Shown one piece after another: positions 11,801 through 25,200 of a stretch of 64,000 nucleotides of DNA (position 1 is its first letter; every line of letters starts with the position of its first letter). The notes below the pieces were generated by a model that made no database searches, was not told the DNA's origin, and worked only from the letters and a program-made list of their open reading frames with translations. Position numbers and translations under genes: made by a program. The DNA comes from Malurus cyaneus samueli (Eukaryota; Chordata; Aves; Passeriformes; Maluridae), in assembly GCA_009741485.1 (NCBI GenBank), contig CM019238.1, positions 9,033,477 to 9,097,476 on the forward strand, written 5' to 3'.

Positions 11801-13265
11801 AAACCCAGTTGAGAAAAAAGAAAACAATAGCATGGAAATTTTTACTGTTATTTATATCAAATAATTTGATGCTAGCATTCTGCACTGCAAACAAGGTTCT
11901 GAAAGGGAAAAATAAATCAAATAATTAAATAAAATTAATTATAAAATAAAGTAAGTTAAAATGAACTAAAATCCACTATTGCACACTATCCTGTAGCCAA
12001 GTACCTACCATGAGAAATACGTGCTATATTTTTTATAACAGCCAAACAAATAGTGTGCAAAGTAACATTTCCTTTGCTTTCTATTTATTTAGTAAATCTA
12101 GAACATTTCAAAGTTATAAATATATATATACTAGATATTCTTATGTAGAACATAGCCAAATAAATATATATGAACTGGTCAATGTGCAACTGGGCATACA
12201 CACCTTGGCTCTTTGGTTTGAGCTCTCCCATCCCTCGGCCGTGCCCTGGGGTCCCACCCTGCACCCCCTGCCCACGGAGCCCCCAGCAGCACCCAGGGCT
12301 GGGCCGGGAGCAGCAGCTGCTCCAAGGGGAGCTGTGGGTGCTGCTGGAAGCCAAGGTGCTGTTCCAGAAGGGAAATGGCTGAGGCAGAGGAGCTCCAGGT
12401 TCAGCCGAGCCGCAGACAGGCAGTGCCCGGGGTGTCGTGCGCTCTTCTGGGCGGTGACACCCAGCGACACCCGGCTCAGACAGCCCCAGGGGTTTTCCCA
12501 TCAAACTCTGACTGTTATCAAACCTCTCCTTGATTAAAAGCATTACCAGGTTGAAAGCACCCTGACTGCCAGAGGAGTCGCTTCCAGGCAGAAACTGGGA
12601 ATGATGGAGTTGGACTCACTGTGGATTTGTCTGGGCATTTGTCACCTGCCATTATTTGTCTAAGGAAACGTGTTTGACAATTTCCAGTTTTTCCTTAGAT
12701 CTCGTGGTGGACTTTAGCCTTTTAATAAATGTTAGTATATCAGATTGTGTCCTTGACAGTATTTTACTTGTATGAACCATGATAAAACATTAAAATCTTC
12801 ATACTCTTCTGGCAGAAGTGTCAATAAACAAGAACGAGAAGCATAGCATACGATATATGTCAAAGTAATGTTCCTTTTTAGCTTTCTCATCAACAGTAAA
12901 AAATGTTTACAATGTATGCCAAGATCTTCACTTTCTGTCTAACACCAGTTAGAGGTTCTGATCTTACAGAAATTGTGTTATAATGGCCTCAGCCTCGTTG
13001 CTAGGAAACAATAGATCCCAATTTTTTTATTCCTGCTCTAACTCCTGTGCTGAATAGTGACTGGATACTGTACAGGTTTATGTTATATGGCTGCAGTTAA
13101 ATGGTCTGATGCATTTTGCTCTGGGTTTCAGACCAGAAGCATGCATTTTCTACAAGAACATCCCAGCAACACACTGTAAATATTGAAAGTTAATATATTA
13201 TGTGTCGATATTTGAAAAAGAAAGTACTTTGACTATTTCATTTTTAAAAAATAAAGGTGCAAACT
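8895..13265 (+). other. TENM1: TENM1 3' UTR (probable extent)
   Basis: From the stop codon no further splice-compatible coding sequence is seen for about 4.4 kb. The stretch is mostly AT-rich, with a CpG-rich patch at about 9138-9225, a 22-nt C run at 10448-10469, a GC-richer block at 10490-10720 and another at about 12220-12500. Several AATAAA hexamers occur (for example near 11910, 12720 and 12822). The best 3' end signal is at 13250-13255. The full extent is inferred and shorter isoforms are possible. Confidence 0.55.
10448..10469 (+). repeat. Poly(C) run of 22 in TENM1 3' UTR
   Basis: Uninterrupted C from 10448 to 10469, preceded by a C-rich pyrimidine stretch from about 10420. In the mRNA this would be a C tract of the kind bound by poly(C)-binding proteins. 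Its length is likely to vary and to be error-prone in sequencing. Confidence 0.9.
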
Positions 13266-13290
13266 TATGGTGTGTGATGCTGTGTTTGTT
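13250..13290 (+). promoter_or_regulatory. TENM1: Probable distal TENM1 poly(A) site
   Basis: AATAAA at 13250-13255 is followed within 13-35 bases by a GT-rich stretch (TATGGTGTGTGATGCTGTG and on), the normal spacing for a cleavage signal and its downstream element. Cleavage would be near 13265. A Pumilio-type element TGTAAATA lies upstream at 13175-13182. Confidence 0.6.
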
Positions 13291-15084
13291 TACATCAGTA
13301 TTTGAGATATTATGTCAGTAAAAGGTGCTTCCATAGAGCTAAATAAGGACTTCAACCAGTATTGGTTGATTCAAAAGCTGGGGGCGAGGTGTTGCTTAGC
13401 AAGATTTAATTTTACTTTTGATTCACCAAAGTTCATGCCTGTAACTCTGCATGTTTCGCTGCAGGTGAAATCCCAGCCAGTTTCTGTGCAAATTCTATTT
13501 CATTTCTATTTCATCAAAGCAAATGTTAAGGAGTAAACAATAATTCTGCTAAATGCCTTTGCACTTGTAATAACAGAGTGGGTGAAGCCCATGGTAGTGG
13601 TAGTGTAAGTAGCAAAGTTTAAGTATCTGCATGTTCTTTTGAGCTGCCTCAAATAGATGATGATGAATGACTGTGTGTATCCTAAGTATGTGCCCAGGAA
13701 AATAAAACATTAAAAGCCCAAACATGCAGCAGAGAGGAGGGGAACAAGGAATGGAGGGGCACAAGGAATGCTTAAGGCTGAAGGAAAGCTTACATGGTGA
13801 AAAATCTTGGGTGAGAACCAAGCAGGAGGGCTGAGGCTGTGCAGGATGGATGAGAAGGAAGCAATTCCAAAGGGGTGCTCCTGAAGGGAAGGGAAGGAAG
13901 AAGGAAGGAGGAAGAAGGGAAAGGAAGGAAGGAAGGGAAGGAAGGAAGGGAAGGAAGGAAGGAAGGGAAGGGAAGGAGAAGGGAAGGAAGGGAAGGGAAG
14001 GGAAGGGAAGGAAGAAAGCATTTGGGGGCTGAATTGATTTGTGGCTGTGAGAGAGCTGTGAGAGCCTGAGCAAGAGAGCAAAGCTGGAGCAGGGAACAGG
14101 AGCAGCAGTGCCTTTGCTAGGGACAGGGCAGAGCAGGAGGGACAGGGCAGGGGGAACACTGGGAGCTCAAAGCCACTGGCAGAGCTGGGGCTGTGGCAGC
14201 GAGGGGACAGGGCTGGGAGGGGAAGGCATAGTGAGGGGCTGAGCCCTGTGGAGCTGCAGCCCGAAGAGATGAGGGGAAGGAAGCAGCAGGTGATGCTGAC
14301 ATCGTGTGGGAAGTCATGCCTGCAAAATGCAGCTGCTGTCTCTGAAAGGATTTCTTCACACCTGTCATTGTATGAAATCTATATCGTTTCCATATTACTG
14401 TTCCCATAACCAAACATCTACTTGTCTCACAGGCACCATCGGTTTCCCTCTGTTTCCACCTTGTTTAAGCCTACAGCAATTCCAGACCCTTGGGTACCCA
14501 AAAGAAACAATACAAGCCTCTGTTTAAATAATTTACATGAGAAACTGAAACGACATTCTCAGCTTTAAACAGAAATGGCAGCTTCTGGCCTATTTTATGT
14601 ATTTTTCAGAAGAACAATGCGCTTCTGGAGCCAACCATAGTCAAACCAGTTACGCTCAGCTCACTGCACTGCAAAGTGGCTGCTGCTGGTGTGCCACAGG
14701 TTTGGCACATGCAGCCTCAGCCTCAGGTCAACGGGATAGCTCTGTAGGAAACAGCCCCTGGGCAAAGTTCTTCCCACTGCATGTATCCTGCATATCTGCC
14801 AGGGATGGTTTCCAGGCACACTGGTTCCTGTTCCCAGCCCAGGAATGCAAAGGAGCTCCCCGGGAAGGCTGGGGCTGTGCACACCCTGCCAGCACCCAGC
14901 AGCTCACAGGGCTTTGGGATGGATGGTTTGCACAGAGCTGGGCAGGAGCTGCCAGGGACCAGATGTACAGGCTCACAGCAAGCTGGGAAACCTTTCAGGC
15001 AGGGAGGAGGAGGGAAGGCTTCAACGGGCACAAGTGACAGCAAACCAGCCAGCGCATTTGCTGAGTTATGTAACGATTAAAAAA
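13291..15084. other. Spacer between TENM1 and SH2D1A 3' ends
   Basis: About 1.8 kb between the two inferred poly(A) sites. Apart from the purine tract and a G-rich purine-biased stretch to about 14290, no gene or recognised repeat is seen. Several open frames of 100-175 codons here are compositional. Confidence 0.5.
13883..14018 (+). repeat. 136-nt pure purine tract, (GGAA/GGGAA)n
   Basis: Every base from 13883 to 14018 is A or G, built from GGAAG and GGGAAG units. It lies in the spacer between the convergent ends of TENM1 and SH2D1A. Long open frames over it on both strands are low-complexity artefacts (Lys/Arg/Gly/Glu-rich or Ser/Pro/Phe/Leu-rich). Confidence 0.95.
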
Positions 15085-16177
15085 ACAGTCTTTTAATATT
15101 TTATTGAAGAGGAAACCATGCTGGATCTGTCACTGTATGGCACTGTGTTAAGGTAGACTCATTTCAACCCACAAGCACAAAGAAGGCACAGAGCAACCCA
15201 TGTAGATGCAATGTAAAATATGATGGGACAGTTCATTCACCACAGATGAAACTCAGCCTTCAGTTAGACAGAAACTGAGTCATGAACTGAAAATGTCACA
15301 ACACAACTTTGCAAACAGTGTTGCCCACCAGCCCCTGTTGAGGCCGGCTATTCATTTTTTGCATTTATTGCTGTTGCTTGTTTACAAGAAACTTGTCTTT
15401 GCAGAAAATCTTTTATTACCCTCACTGTCTCACTCACACACTTGTCATGCAAAAATAATTTATTTTTTAAACTTGTATGCGAGGATGGCTTGTTTCAAGT
15501 ACAGGGAGCACCTAAAAGCAAAGAACAAGGCTTTCCACTTTGCTGGCTGTTTTCCAGTTCCTTCGTGCATTGCTTAAGCTCCTGGTCATTGCTGAAAAGT
15601 ACAGATTTTATTACAGGGCAGAGCAACTGGTTTGACGGGAAATCAGTTAGTGGGGATCCTCATGTTGTCACTTCTGGAATGACTTTAGGAACTGTATGAA
15701 TGACAAACATACAGCCCACCCAAGGCAAGGACACTTTAATGTGAACAATTCTCCTGAGGCTCTAAAAGGGACTTGCTCAGTTCTGCATAAATGCCAACCA
15801 GAACAAAGCAAAGCAGAATCCAAAGTTAAGCAAAGTAAAATTAATAGCTAATTACTAATTAAGAACTAATCTTGAAGCGAAAAATATTTTTTACTTGGCA
15901 GTACAAAGGGAAAGAAAAAAGACATAAAGGATTTAGCAATTCATGGGTTTTATCCTCTCAGGAGCAACAAAAACAAAACCAAAAAATATCGCACCTTAAG
16001 TTCAAAGTATTCTGAAACATCAATTTCTGCATTTTGAGCTATAAATTCTATGAAATACACATTTTGCAAATGTTACAAAAAAACTCACAGAGTTGTATTT
16101 ACTACCACACAAATCATTCTGTTTGAAAGCATGGAGAGACACTGGAAGATGGAGATGTCACACTTGGAGAGACATCC
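15085..16177 (-). other. SH2D1A: SH2D1A 3' UTR (probable)
   Basis: Downstream of the stop on the minus strand, no coding sequence is seen. AATAAA (TTTATT on plus) occurs at 15607-15612 and 15100-15105; the latter is followed by a T-rich stretch (TGTTTTTTTAATCG) that could act as downstream element. The end near 15085 is inferred, and an earlier end near 15590 is possible. Confidence 0.45.
15100..15105 (-). promoter_or_regulatory. SH2D1A: Candidate SH2D1A poly(A) signal AATAAA
   Basis: Reverse complement of TTTATT at 15100-15105, with a T-rich downstream element on the minus strand. It is one of at least two candidates. Confidence 0.4.
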
Positions 16178-16218
16178 TCATGATGGCTGCAGGTGGACAT
16201 CAGAGCCTTCATTCCTCC
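16178..16218 (-). CDS. SH2D1A: SH2D1A exon 4 coding end (residues 113-125)
   Basis: The acceptor TTATTTTTCTTAG is followed by GG AGG AAT GAA and reads [12 protein letters not shown] then TGA (reverse complement of 16178-16180). It lines up with the short last coding piece of human SAP, which ends in Asp-Val-Cys-Leu and a few residues. Intron 3 is only 301 bases. Recognised by position, phase and similarity, since 13 codons are too few for an open-frame search. Confidence 0.88.
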
Positions 16219-19200
16219 CTAAGAAAAATAATCACAAAGACATGAGCAGATGAACAAATGGACAGTCCAGGAGGCTCATACCTCCGTGAGCAAGGGGGCT
16301 GGTGAGGGAAGGCAGCCACTGCTGCCACAGCACTCAGGAATACATATTCAAAATCCATTTTCTCCTCACATTGACAGGCCCTGTCTGTAACGAGCACCTG
16401 AGTGACAGCATTTCAATCACACAGAAGCAAATTTAGGGCACATTTTTGGCAACATCATTCTGATGGCCGAGATCTCCATCCCTGCTCAGCTCAGCCGACA
16501 TTTCTCCCCCCACCAGTACCTGGGGAGCAGTTGGCTTTGCCGAGGTTGACCACGGGGTGCTGCAGGGGTGTGACAATGCCTTGGTTGGGTTTCTGGAAGG
16601 CCAAAATGAGGTTGTGCACCTTGCGGAAGAGCCTCCGGTGGATGCCAGGAGCTGTCTGCAAAGCCAGAGGGAGAGGTGAGCAGGGGGCTGGGTGGGGCAC
16701 ACAGAGCCTGTGCCCTGTCCCCAGCACCGCACACAGCTCCAGGCAAGGAGCAGACACCCCTGAGGTGCCACCCCAAGATGAGTCAATGGCTGCACTGCTC
16801 TCCCCTTCCCCCAGGGCAGCCCAGCCCTCCTGCACTGAGCAGTTTCCAGCAGCACCGTGATGGAAAGTTGGAAAAGGGACAGTTTCTTACCCACTGCGAG
16901 AGAAACCCACACTAATTACCCACACTCGCCTGCCACTCTAATTAGGCAGACTTACAAATGACCTTTTGCTATTTCTGACCCTGAGTTACTGCAGCCAGTG
17001 ATTTAACCTCCCTACCAATAACCTCCAAGCCTGTATCAGCAACACAATTCCATCCCAGCAACACCAGTAAGAAATCCTAGAGAGCACCCTGGGCATGCTG
17101 CAGAGAGGGAGTCCTCACACCACTAAATTCCAGCAAGGACACAGCTCTTTGCAAACCCTTCTCAGAGCATTCAGTACTGCTTTATGTGTTCACTGAGTAT
17201 TCCTGTCTACCTCTTGTACAAAGACAGCAGCCAAATATTACCATTTACAAAAAGTGGGAGTTTTTCTGCCCTTCTACATTTGCAGCTTTTCAAACAGTAT
17301 GAAATGAAGCTCTGTGTGCTTTTAATTTGTGTTAAATCCTTCGGGGCATTCTCGTAATAACTCCTCCTCACCAGAGTCAAGGGAGGACAAGCACAGGTCC
17401 TGCCAGCACAGTCCCACTCGAGGGATGCTGCTCTCACCCAGCAGCTGGGAGCTAAATCCAACCTCCCTGGCACCAGCTGGAGCCTTCACACCAGCTGGGA
17501 TTTCACCATTTTCAATTTCCCTGCCTCATCCTTGAAAGATGGGTATGACCTGAGTTTGCTCAGAGGGAAGGAAGCAGAGATAGGAAAGGACCAGATGCAT
17601 TTGGAGCCTGTTTTGGCCTTGGGAACACATTCCATGGGGATAAATTGGACCTGGGATGCTGCTGCTAAAGCTGAGGCTCTGTAATGTCAGACACCCTGAT
17701 CTGCTTCTGGAAAACCCCAAGAATCGGTTTGGTCCTCCAGAATCACTTCTAATATGAATTATGCCTGTCTAGAAATTATGGAATATTTGTCATACATGTT
17801 CATTAACATACAAACAAAAAGCTGATTAAGAATTAATACACAGAGTACATCCAAAGAACAAAAATTCATAAAATAAATACAGATTAACATCCCAATTCCA
17901 TCAATTTGAATGCTGTCTGTATTGCAAGTAATGTTTCTCTGCACCCAAATCACTGGTTTCTTGTCAGATGGGGGAAAATATATTTTTTATCAAAGTCTGA
18001 CAACCCTATATATATTTTGCACTAATGATGAATTGATTCGGATTAATGAATTAAAACTCTGTGCACTGAAAATTATTTGTTTAATATTCTGACATTAGTG
18101 GTACATGGGATAGAAGGAAACAGATTGTACTTATCAAATTATAAAACCACAATATTTTTGCCATTTAAAATGATGCAAAATGATGCACTATTGCATTATG
18201 CAACAGCTGAAATGAAACAGGGAATTAATTTATGAGTTCTAGACTGTCAGAAACAGCACCAAGACATCTTATTGATGGATGCACTCTAGATCGATTACCA
18301 TCAATGCAAATCAGACTAGGCAGAAACATGAATAATTTGAATATATTTCATTAAATCTATAATCTATACCAAACAGGATGTAGAAATTTTCAGAAGGGAA
18401 AGGAGAAGTACAAACCTCAGCACTCCAGGATCCGCTTTCTGTCTGGGACACCCTGTAGGTATAAACATAACCCTGATGCCTGTGAAAAAAAACATCAGCA
18501 GGTATTTATCACTCATTTCTCCTGAACAGTTTTTACAAGAACTACATTGTTACATGAGAGTCTGCTCATCTGCTAAATTTTCCTTAAATTCAATATAATG
18601 GCTCTAGGTAGCTAAAAAGTTCACAGGCCAGATACAGTGTTAAACCTACTGGGTTCTTTTGGGATGAGAGGGATTGCTCTGACAGATCTAGTTTAGTAGT
18701 ATTCAGTTATTTTAGCTTAAATGGCGTCGCTTTCACTCCTTCCTCAGCATTTTTATTAATTTTTTCAGTGACCTCCTTTCACTGACACACACCAGAAACA
18801 CTTTCCCTGCAAAAAGAGAAGGTGCATTATTGACAGATAGCATTACTGTTCTGTGACTCATTTAAATGCAGATGTTAGCAGAAGCAGTATCATGGGAGTG
18901 ATTTATTTGGAAAGCTAAACCCAAAAAAAAGGAGGTAAATCAATTACTCCTTGCTTTGCCCATACATTCCCAACTCTCAAGTACTGATAAAAGAGTCATA
19001 TAAGAGTATGGAATCTTCCTTCTTTTAAAATCTGAGTCTTTGGGGAATAAAGATTCATGCAATAATAGGACAAAACACAAGTCAGGCCAAAGTCACTCTT
19101 TTCTGGTGAACCCAATATGCTGAATGAATTACATGGTAGATTACTACACTAATATCCAAAAAATTTAGGTCAGAAGTAGAGACGATTAATGGCAGCTCCA

Positions 19201-22200
19201 TGGGTACAACCTTAGTTTAGATGGTATCAGGTAGAAAGACTGAATTGAGTTCAGGAGACATCTGGACAAGGCTCTCAGGCACCTGGTGTGATTCTCATGG
19301 GGTCCTGCACAGCACCAGGAGCTGCTCTCAGTGATCCTGAGGGGTCCCTTCTAAATCAGCAGATTCTGTGGCTCTGTGATTCCATTTCCCACCACGCAGA
19401 TTTACATGAACACACAGCAGGATTTCAGGGACCATTCCCTATTTGACCATCAGTTCTTATTCTTAAGAGAGCAGCAAAATACTGTATTTCTTTCTAGTTA
19501 TGCGTGGCATTATAGCCATTCCTAGAAAATAGCAGAAGCCATCAATGACACAGACATTGTATGATGCAATTCGCTCTGTGTCATGGCTCCTGAAGAAATT
19601 CCTGTTTACAAGTCATTACAGCAACCTTTGCAAAGTGGTGCCTGGTATAAATTGCCCAAGCAGGAAGTTTTTAACAGCTGGCACTCTGCTACAACCCGGC
19701 CAAGTGGGATCAACGTGCCTGTGGTGATTTGTGATCTCTGCCCCCACCCCTGCACTCCCACTGTGGTCATACACAGAGGAGAAGGGCACAAAGCCATTCC
19801 CTCCTGTCGGGGCTGCTGCAGGGACCATCTCTCTGTGCACAGCTGAGACTCTGCCCTCCACTCCCCGTCCTTTGGAATGTGCCAGATGATGTCCCATGGT
19901 CCCACCACAACTTCATGGAGAAAAACAGCCATCACTGCTTCTCCCCGCTGCTTCCCCCAGCAAGCTGCAGTCCACTGGGGATTTGGACCTTGGGAAGAGA
20001 CCTGAGCAACCAGTTGTGACTGCAGGAAGAGTGAAGAATGTGGAAGGACAATGCTGCTCTCCTGTCCATGTGTGGCATCAGAGTCAGTGGTGTTTGAGGC
20101 CACATCTCAAGCCCAGCTGGCTAAAAGCACATCCCTCTGAGCCCCTAGATGGTACATGATGATATATGATGATATATGATGATATATGATGATACATGAT
20201 GATACATGATGATCTATGATGATATATGATGATATATGATGATACATGTTCATGTTTAGGGAACACAGTGTCTCCTTTTAGGGCCTTCGGACAGTTTGTC
20301 CCATCATGTCCATCCTTAAAGACAGAGAGCTGTGCCTGTGTCATCAGCGTTTCATGAGTACGTGACGTTCACGTTGATCTTTTTGAAACAATCACAAGGA
20401 GATTTCCTGTACCAAAGCATGTAGAGTACCAGCAAATACATAATTACTGAAACAAGGTTTTTACTGCCATAATGTGCTGGGAAATACCAGAGAGGTCCTG
20501 GCATTTTGTTCTCTCTCTTTGAAGTGGGTATTTAACCTTCTTCGCTGTGATTTTTTTTCCAGCCTCAAACCCACCAGAATCAGTATCTATAAATCTAAAA
20601 GTCTTTCTCTTGCTTTCTGTTTTCAATACTGCACTGTGCATAAGTGTCTGAGCAGCCTGGTCTAGTGGGTGGCATCCCTGCCCACATCAGGGCAGTTGGA
20701 AATAGATGATTGGATGAATTGGATGAACTAGAGGATGTTTAAAGTCCCTTCCAACTCAAGCCATTTCATGATTCTGTCATTCTACTACCCTTGCTTGGTT
20801 CTTGGCTTTCCCAAAAGAATTCCAACTGCTTCAGTCTCTTTAAAATCTGATTTTTCTGCAAATGGCTTTATCTGGAAAGCTGCCATCTGTTGGGTTTTTT
20901 TTTTCATTGTTTTCTCTGCCTAGGAGATTGCAGGAGTTGAAATGGTGGAGGAGCTGTGGTGCTATTCTGACTCTGAACTATCTGTTGGCTCTCAGCACTG
21001 CCAGAAAGGTTTGCTAAGCAGAACAAATTGATAAATAGGGGTCAGATAAAACAATATTTAGCATTGAAGTACGGTAAGATTATATAAGATACACACATAT
21101 CCCGTATTTTTCAAAATATTACACTGTAAAATATTTCAACTGAGCACAAAGAAAGCACAAAGGAGAGTTCAGATCAAAAGCCTATGAAATTCTGAAGAAG
21201 GAACAAGAATTTGGGAAGATGGATGCTTTGAGCACAGTGTGGAGAATGGGAGCAGTATGACATTACTGTCACAGCCTCTTGAGGGACAGCCCAGACCTCT
21301 CCAATCTCCTAGCAATCCTCTTGTTTTTCCCAGAGAAGGAAAGGCTGGAAGGGATTTCACTGTTCTTAAGTCGAAAAACAGGACATTATCATGTGTTCCT
21401 GGCTCTGAGCCACCAGGAAAGAGAGCCACTGGGAGACAGCTTGGACATCCACAGCTGCCTGCTCCGAGGAAATGCACAGAGGAAGGAGGATGCATTTTGC
21501 TAGGAGGGTGAATGAACAGCTTGGTCATCCCATGGAACTATTTTCCATGGGGACATTGGTTCCACACAATGAATTTACAGCTCTTCTGGTAAGTATTCTC
21601 CTGACAAACTTGATCTTATCAAAACTTTCTGTTATGCAGCAGGAACTTGCTTCATTACCACTTCAAAGTGCTTTTTACCTTCCATTTACAAGATTTTAAG
21701 CCAAGTTTACTGCTACATGGGCACAGCCTTCTGTGAAAAAGGTTTTTGTGATTTGAACTACTTAACGTTAACTGAGTGTGGGCTGAATGGAGATCAAGAA
21801 AAAAAAAAATAAATTACACAAATTAAAATTGATAGTGTAAAGGACATTGCCTTCCAAAGAGTAAAGCTTGTAACAATAGGCAAAAGCAGCTGAAAAAGTT
21901 CATTTACTGGAGCTTAGGTCTCAGGAAATGAGAAATTCCCTGGGTACCGTGAGAGGACAGCTCAGTTTTCTACATTTTACTCTCTCCAGGGCAGATAACA
22001 ATCTCCCAGAGTGACACAATGTTCCTGCCCGTGCTGTGATCTCAGAGAGCACTCTGACAGTGCCACTGGTGTGCCAGCACACCTTGAAGGAGGATCAGCT
22101 CTTGAGAGTCAGGGGAAGATGTGCTGAAGGGCTCCCCATCCCTTCTCCTGTCCTGAGGATGGACACAGCCTCACCCAGCTCCTCTCTGTGTCACTGCAGC

Positions 22201-25200
22201 TCAAGGGACAGGAGCAATCAACATCTTGGTGAATGAGGCTCTAAAAGTTTAGATCAAAGGCAAAAAGTGCCAAAATGCTGATGAGGAGAAGCCAAAAAGA
22301 GCCATTGCTGTAAGGACAATATCAGACAGCACTAACGAAAGAGAGCTTTAGTCACCTCTGATGATATTTTTATGACACCTCGCTTATTTTTTTGTCTCCA
22401 TGGGGAAGGATATGTTATACTAGCTGGGAGCTGCACTGACACAGTCTCTTTTTTAATACCTTCACTCAGAAAACTTTGTCAAAGGAAAACCTAGAAAAAG
22501 TTGCTATTACAGGGACCAGTCCACTTTATATTATATGCTTTTTTTTTCTTTATAGCCAGATAATTCCTCCTAAAGTGTTACCAAGGCATTGTTCACAGAT
22601 GACACACTGAAACACCATCTGTCTACCTGTCCTCTCCATTCCTCCTTTTCAGCTGTGATCAGACTTGTTAAAGCTGCATTTGCTTTAACAGGTGAATAAT
22701 TACAATCTTCTGCACCATTGAAATAGCCCAGGGACATTAGACACATGCTGCAGATTAAAATTAACCATGACATTTCAGCTGCATGGTATACTTTAAAATC
22801 ATTTCCAAATATTTTGCATCTCAGTCGGGAAATTTTATTAAACTAATTCTTATTCATTTCCGAGTCCGAAATTGAACAAATAAAAAGGGGGAAAGAGAGA
22901 CAAGGGAAAGACGTGTTAGCAATAAATTACATCAATTTCTGCCTCTGTACATTTCTGTCTCTTCAGATATCATTGCATTCTGTCAATCAGCTCTTCTTTC
23001 CTGGTACATTTACAATCTTACCTTGGAATTTTACTTTACAACATAGTTTAAGAACCAGATGGTGGTGTGGCCTACAGTGGTTCTGAGCATTGTACACTGC
23101 CCAGAGTCAGTTTCTTGTAACCTTGGCACATTTCAGCATTTCAGACTGAAATTTAATTTCTTAGGCGTTAGTCTAGATTAGCCAAATTATGCTCAGCAAA
23201 GACAATTCTCACTCACTCTGGTTAGCAGGCACCTGAAATACTAACCTTAGTAAAATTTACCATTGTGCCACAGGAGACTTTTTTAAAATCTGAAAGCAAT
23301 GTGTGAAAGCAACACTGAGGGGCTTCTTTTGTTCCAAATTGCATTTTAAATGATGACGATTATTATGTGCAGTGTTATACCAAATGCAATTATTCTGCTA
23401 TTTCTGTCCAAAATATTACATAGGAAACAAAAGAAATGTGAAGTTGAAGCTGGCTTGTGATCCTGTGTTACACCTTTGTGCTGCACAGCTGATGTATCTG
23501 CCCCATCACAAAGTTTCAGCACGTTGCCTTGAACTTGTGCACCGTGGTTACAGCGACAGAAAAAATAGCACACGTAAAATCTGATAGGACTGCAGCCTAT
23601 CCCTGTTGCCATTACTGTTGCTTCAAGAGCTCTAAACAGCTTTCAATTCCAGTTTTTGATTATTCTCCACAAATTGAATGCAGCACAGTACACGAACGGC
23701 TGGTTTCAAACAAATCATCTGAACACACAGTTTGACAAGCACGTCATGTTTGTCTTACTTAAAGCTCTGAAACAACTACTAACAGTCTCAGTATTTTCAA
23801 GTATATGAATTTTAAAACCCCAACTAGAAATGCTTTATCTCTGCCAATTCAGGCATGAGCTGCTTGTTTCTGCATGTGTGCTCATATATCTGCAAAGGAA
23901 TGTGGGGCTTTTGGCACTCTCAGGCATTTTATTTATACATTTTTCAGGCAGGGTTTAAGAGGCTGCTCCTCCAAGTAGTCACCATTAGTGTGTCCCGTGT
24001 CCCCCATTGACTTCATTAGGAGCCGTGAGCACAGAGGATTTCTGAGGGTGCTAAAAATGTCAAATGGGGCATTGAGCAAAGGGGAAACCAGACCAGTAAA
24101 GAAAGCTCCCTGGAACAATCAGGTTTGATATTAAAACCCTGGTGTACTGTGTGTAGTTCTAACTTGTTTATGGGTAAAACGTGTATGTTTTTTAAAGCAT
24201 ATGCAGCCCAGTTTTTGCGAACAGCAAAAAACTTCTTTTTCAATGCAACACTAAAAATTTCCAGGAAAATATTGTGTACCTCTGTTGCTGTATTCACAAC
24301 ATCCTCCAAGTATTTATTATCAATTCAATAATGATATTGAATGAAGACCTAGGAGCATCTGGTATTAAAATCCTTGCCAAAATTCAAAGGCAGCACCTCT
24401 GTTTGCAAAAGCCCCGGGGCACACAGTTGCAAATCAAAACCTTCCTACTCTTCCGTGCATAATTTAATTGTGGTCTTAAAATATTTGTGAAAGTGGGTCC
24501 TCTGTGCTTTGCCGCAGTCACACCAAGAAAACATTCATTGTCACTTTGAAGGCTTTCAGGTACACCATGTGCACAGCCCAGCTTCAGAAAGTGGAAAGCA
24601 GCATTCCAGGGAGATAAATCAGCAGCTCAGGAGAAACAAAGAAGAGGGAAAGCAGAGTTTTCTAGATGAATGCTCCAACAGGGTCCTGCCTGCTGCTGTT
24701 ACCCATCTCTATAGGTCAGGTTTTATGCTACTACCTGTCTCTTTTATGCTTGCCCTGTAAAATCAGTGTCAGTCACAAGGGATTCATGAAGTCTTTGACT
24801 CTTCTCCTTTTTAAAGGTCAGGGCTCCGCTTTTTAATTGGAAAAGCAAAAGGTGAATGAGCCTGACCAAGAGCACTGCAGTCCTTATTGTGTGCCTTAGG
24901 AGGCTCAAAGCCGGCCAAAACACATCTGAGATTTTTGGAGGTGCCCGAGGGGGAGGGTGTGGCAGTGATTGTATTATTACAAATTTATGCAGTTTCTTGG
25001 GAAAAGGAGACACTGTTTGGGCCTAAGCAATGCAGTGAAATCAGAGATTTTGACAATTACTGTACCTGGAAATGCAGAACAGCCACCAATGTGAGTTCAA
25101 GCTGATGATGCCACTGCCATCCAAATACCTCTCCATCTCTCATGCCTTCCCTTCTTGCTCCTCCAGCCTCTCCAAAGCACTCTGCTTTGGCAAACCTTGC

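Noticed and set aside
13549..14159. Open frames of 149-174 codons over the purine tract
   Set aside because: They are low-complexity (Ser/Pro/Leu/Phe) translations of the GGAAG repeat, with no domain.
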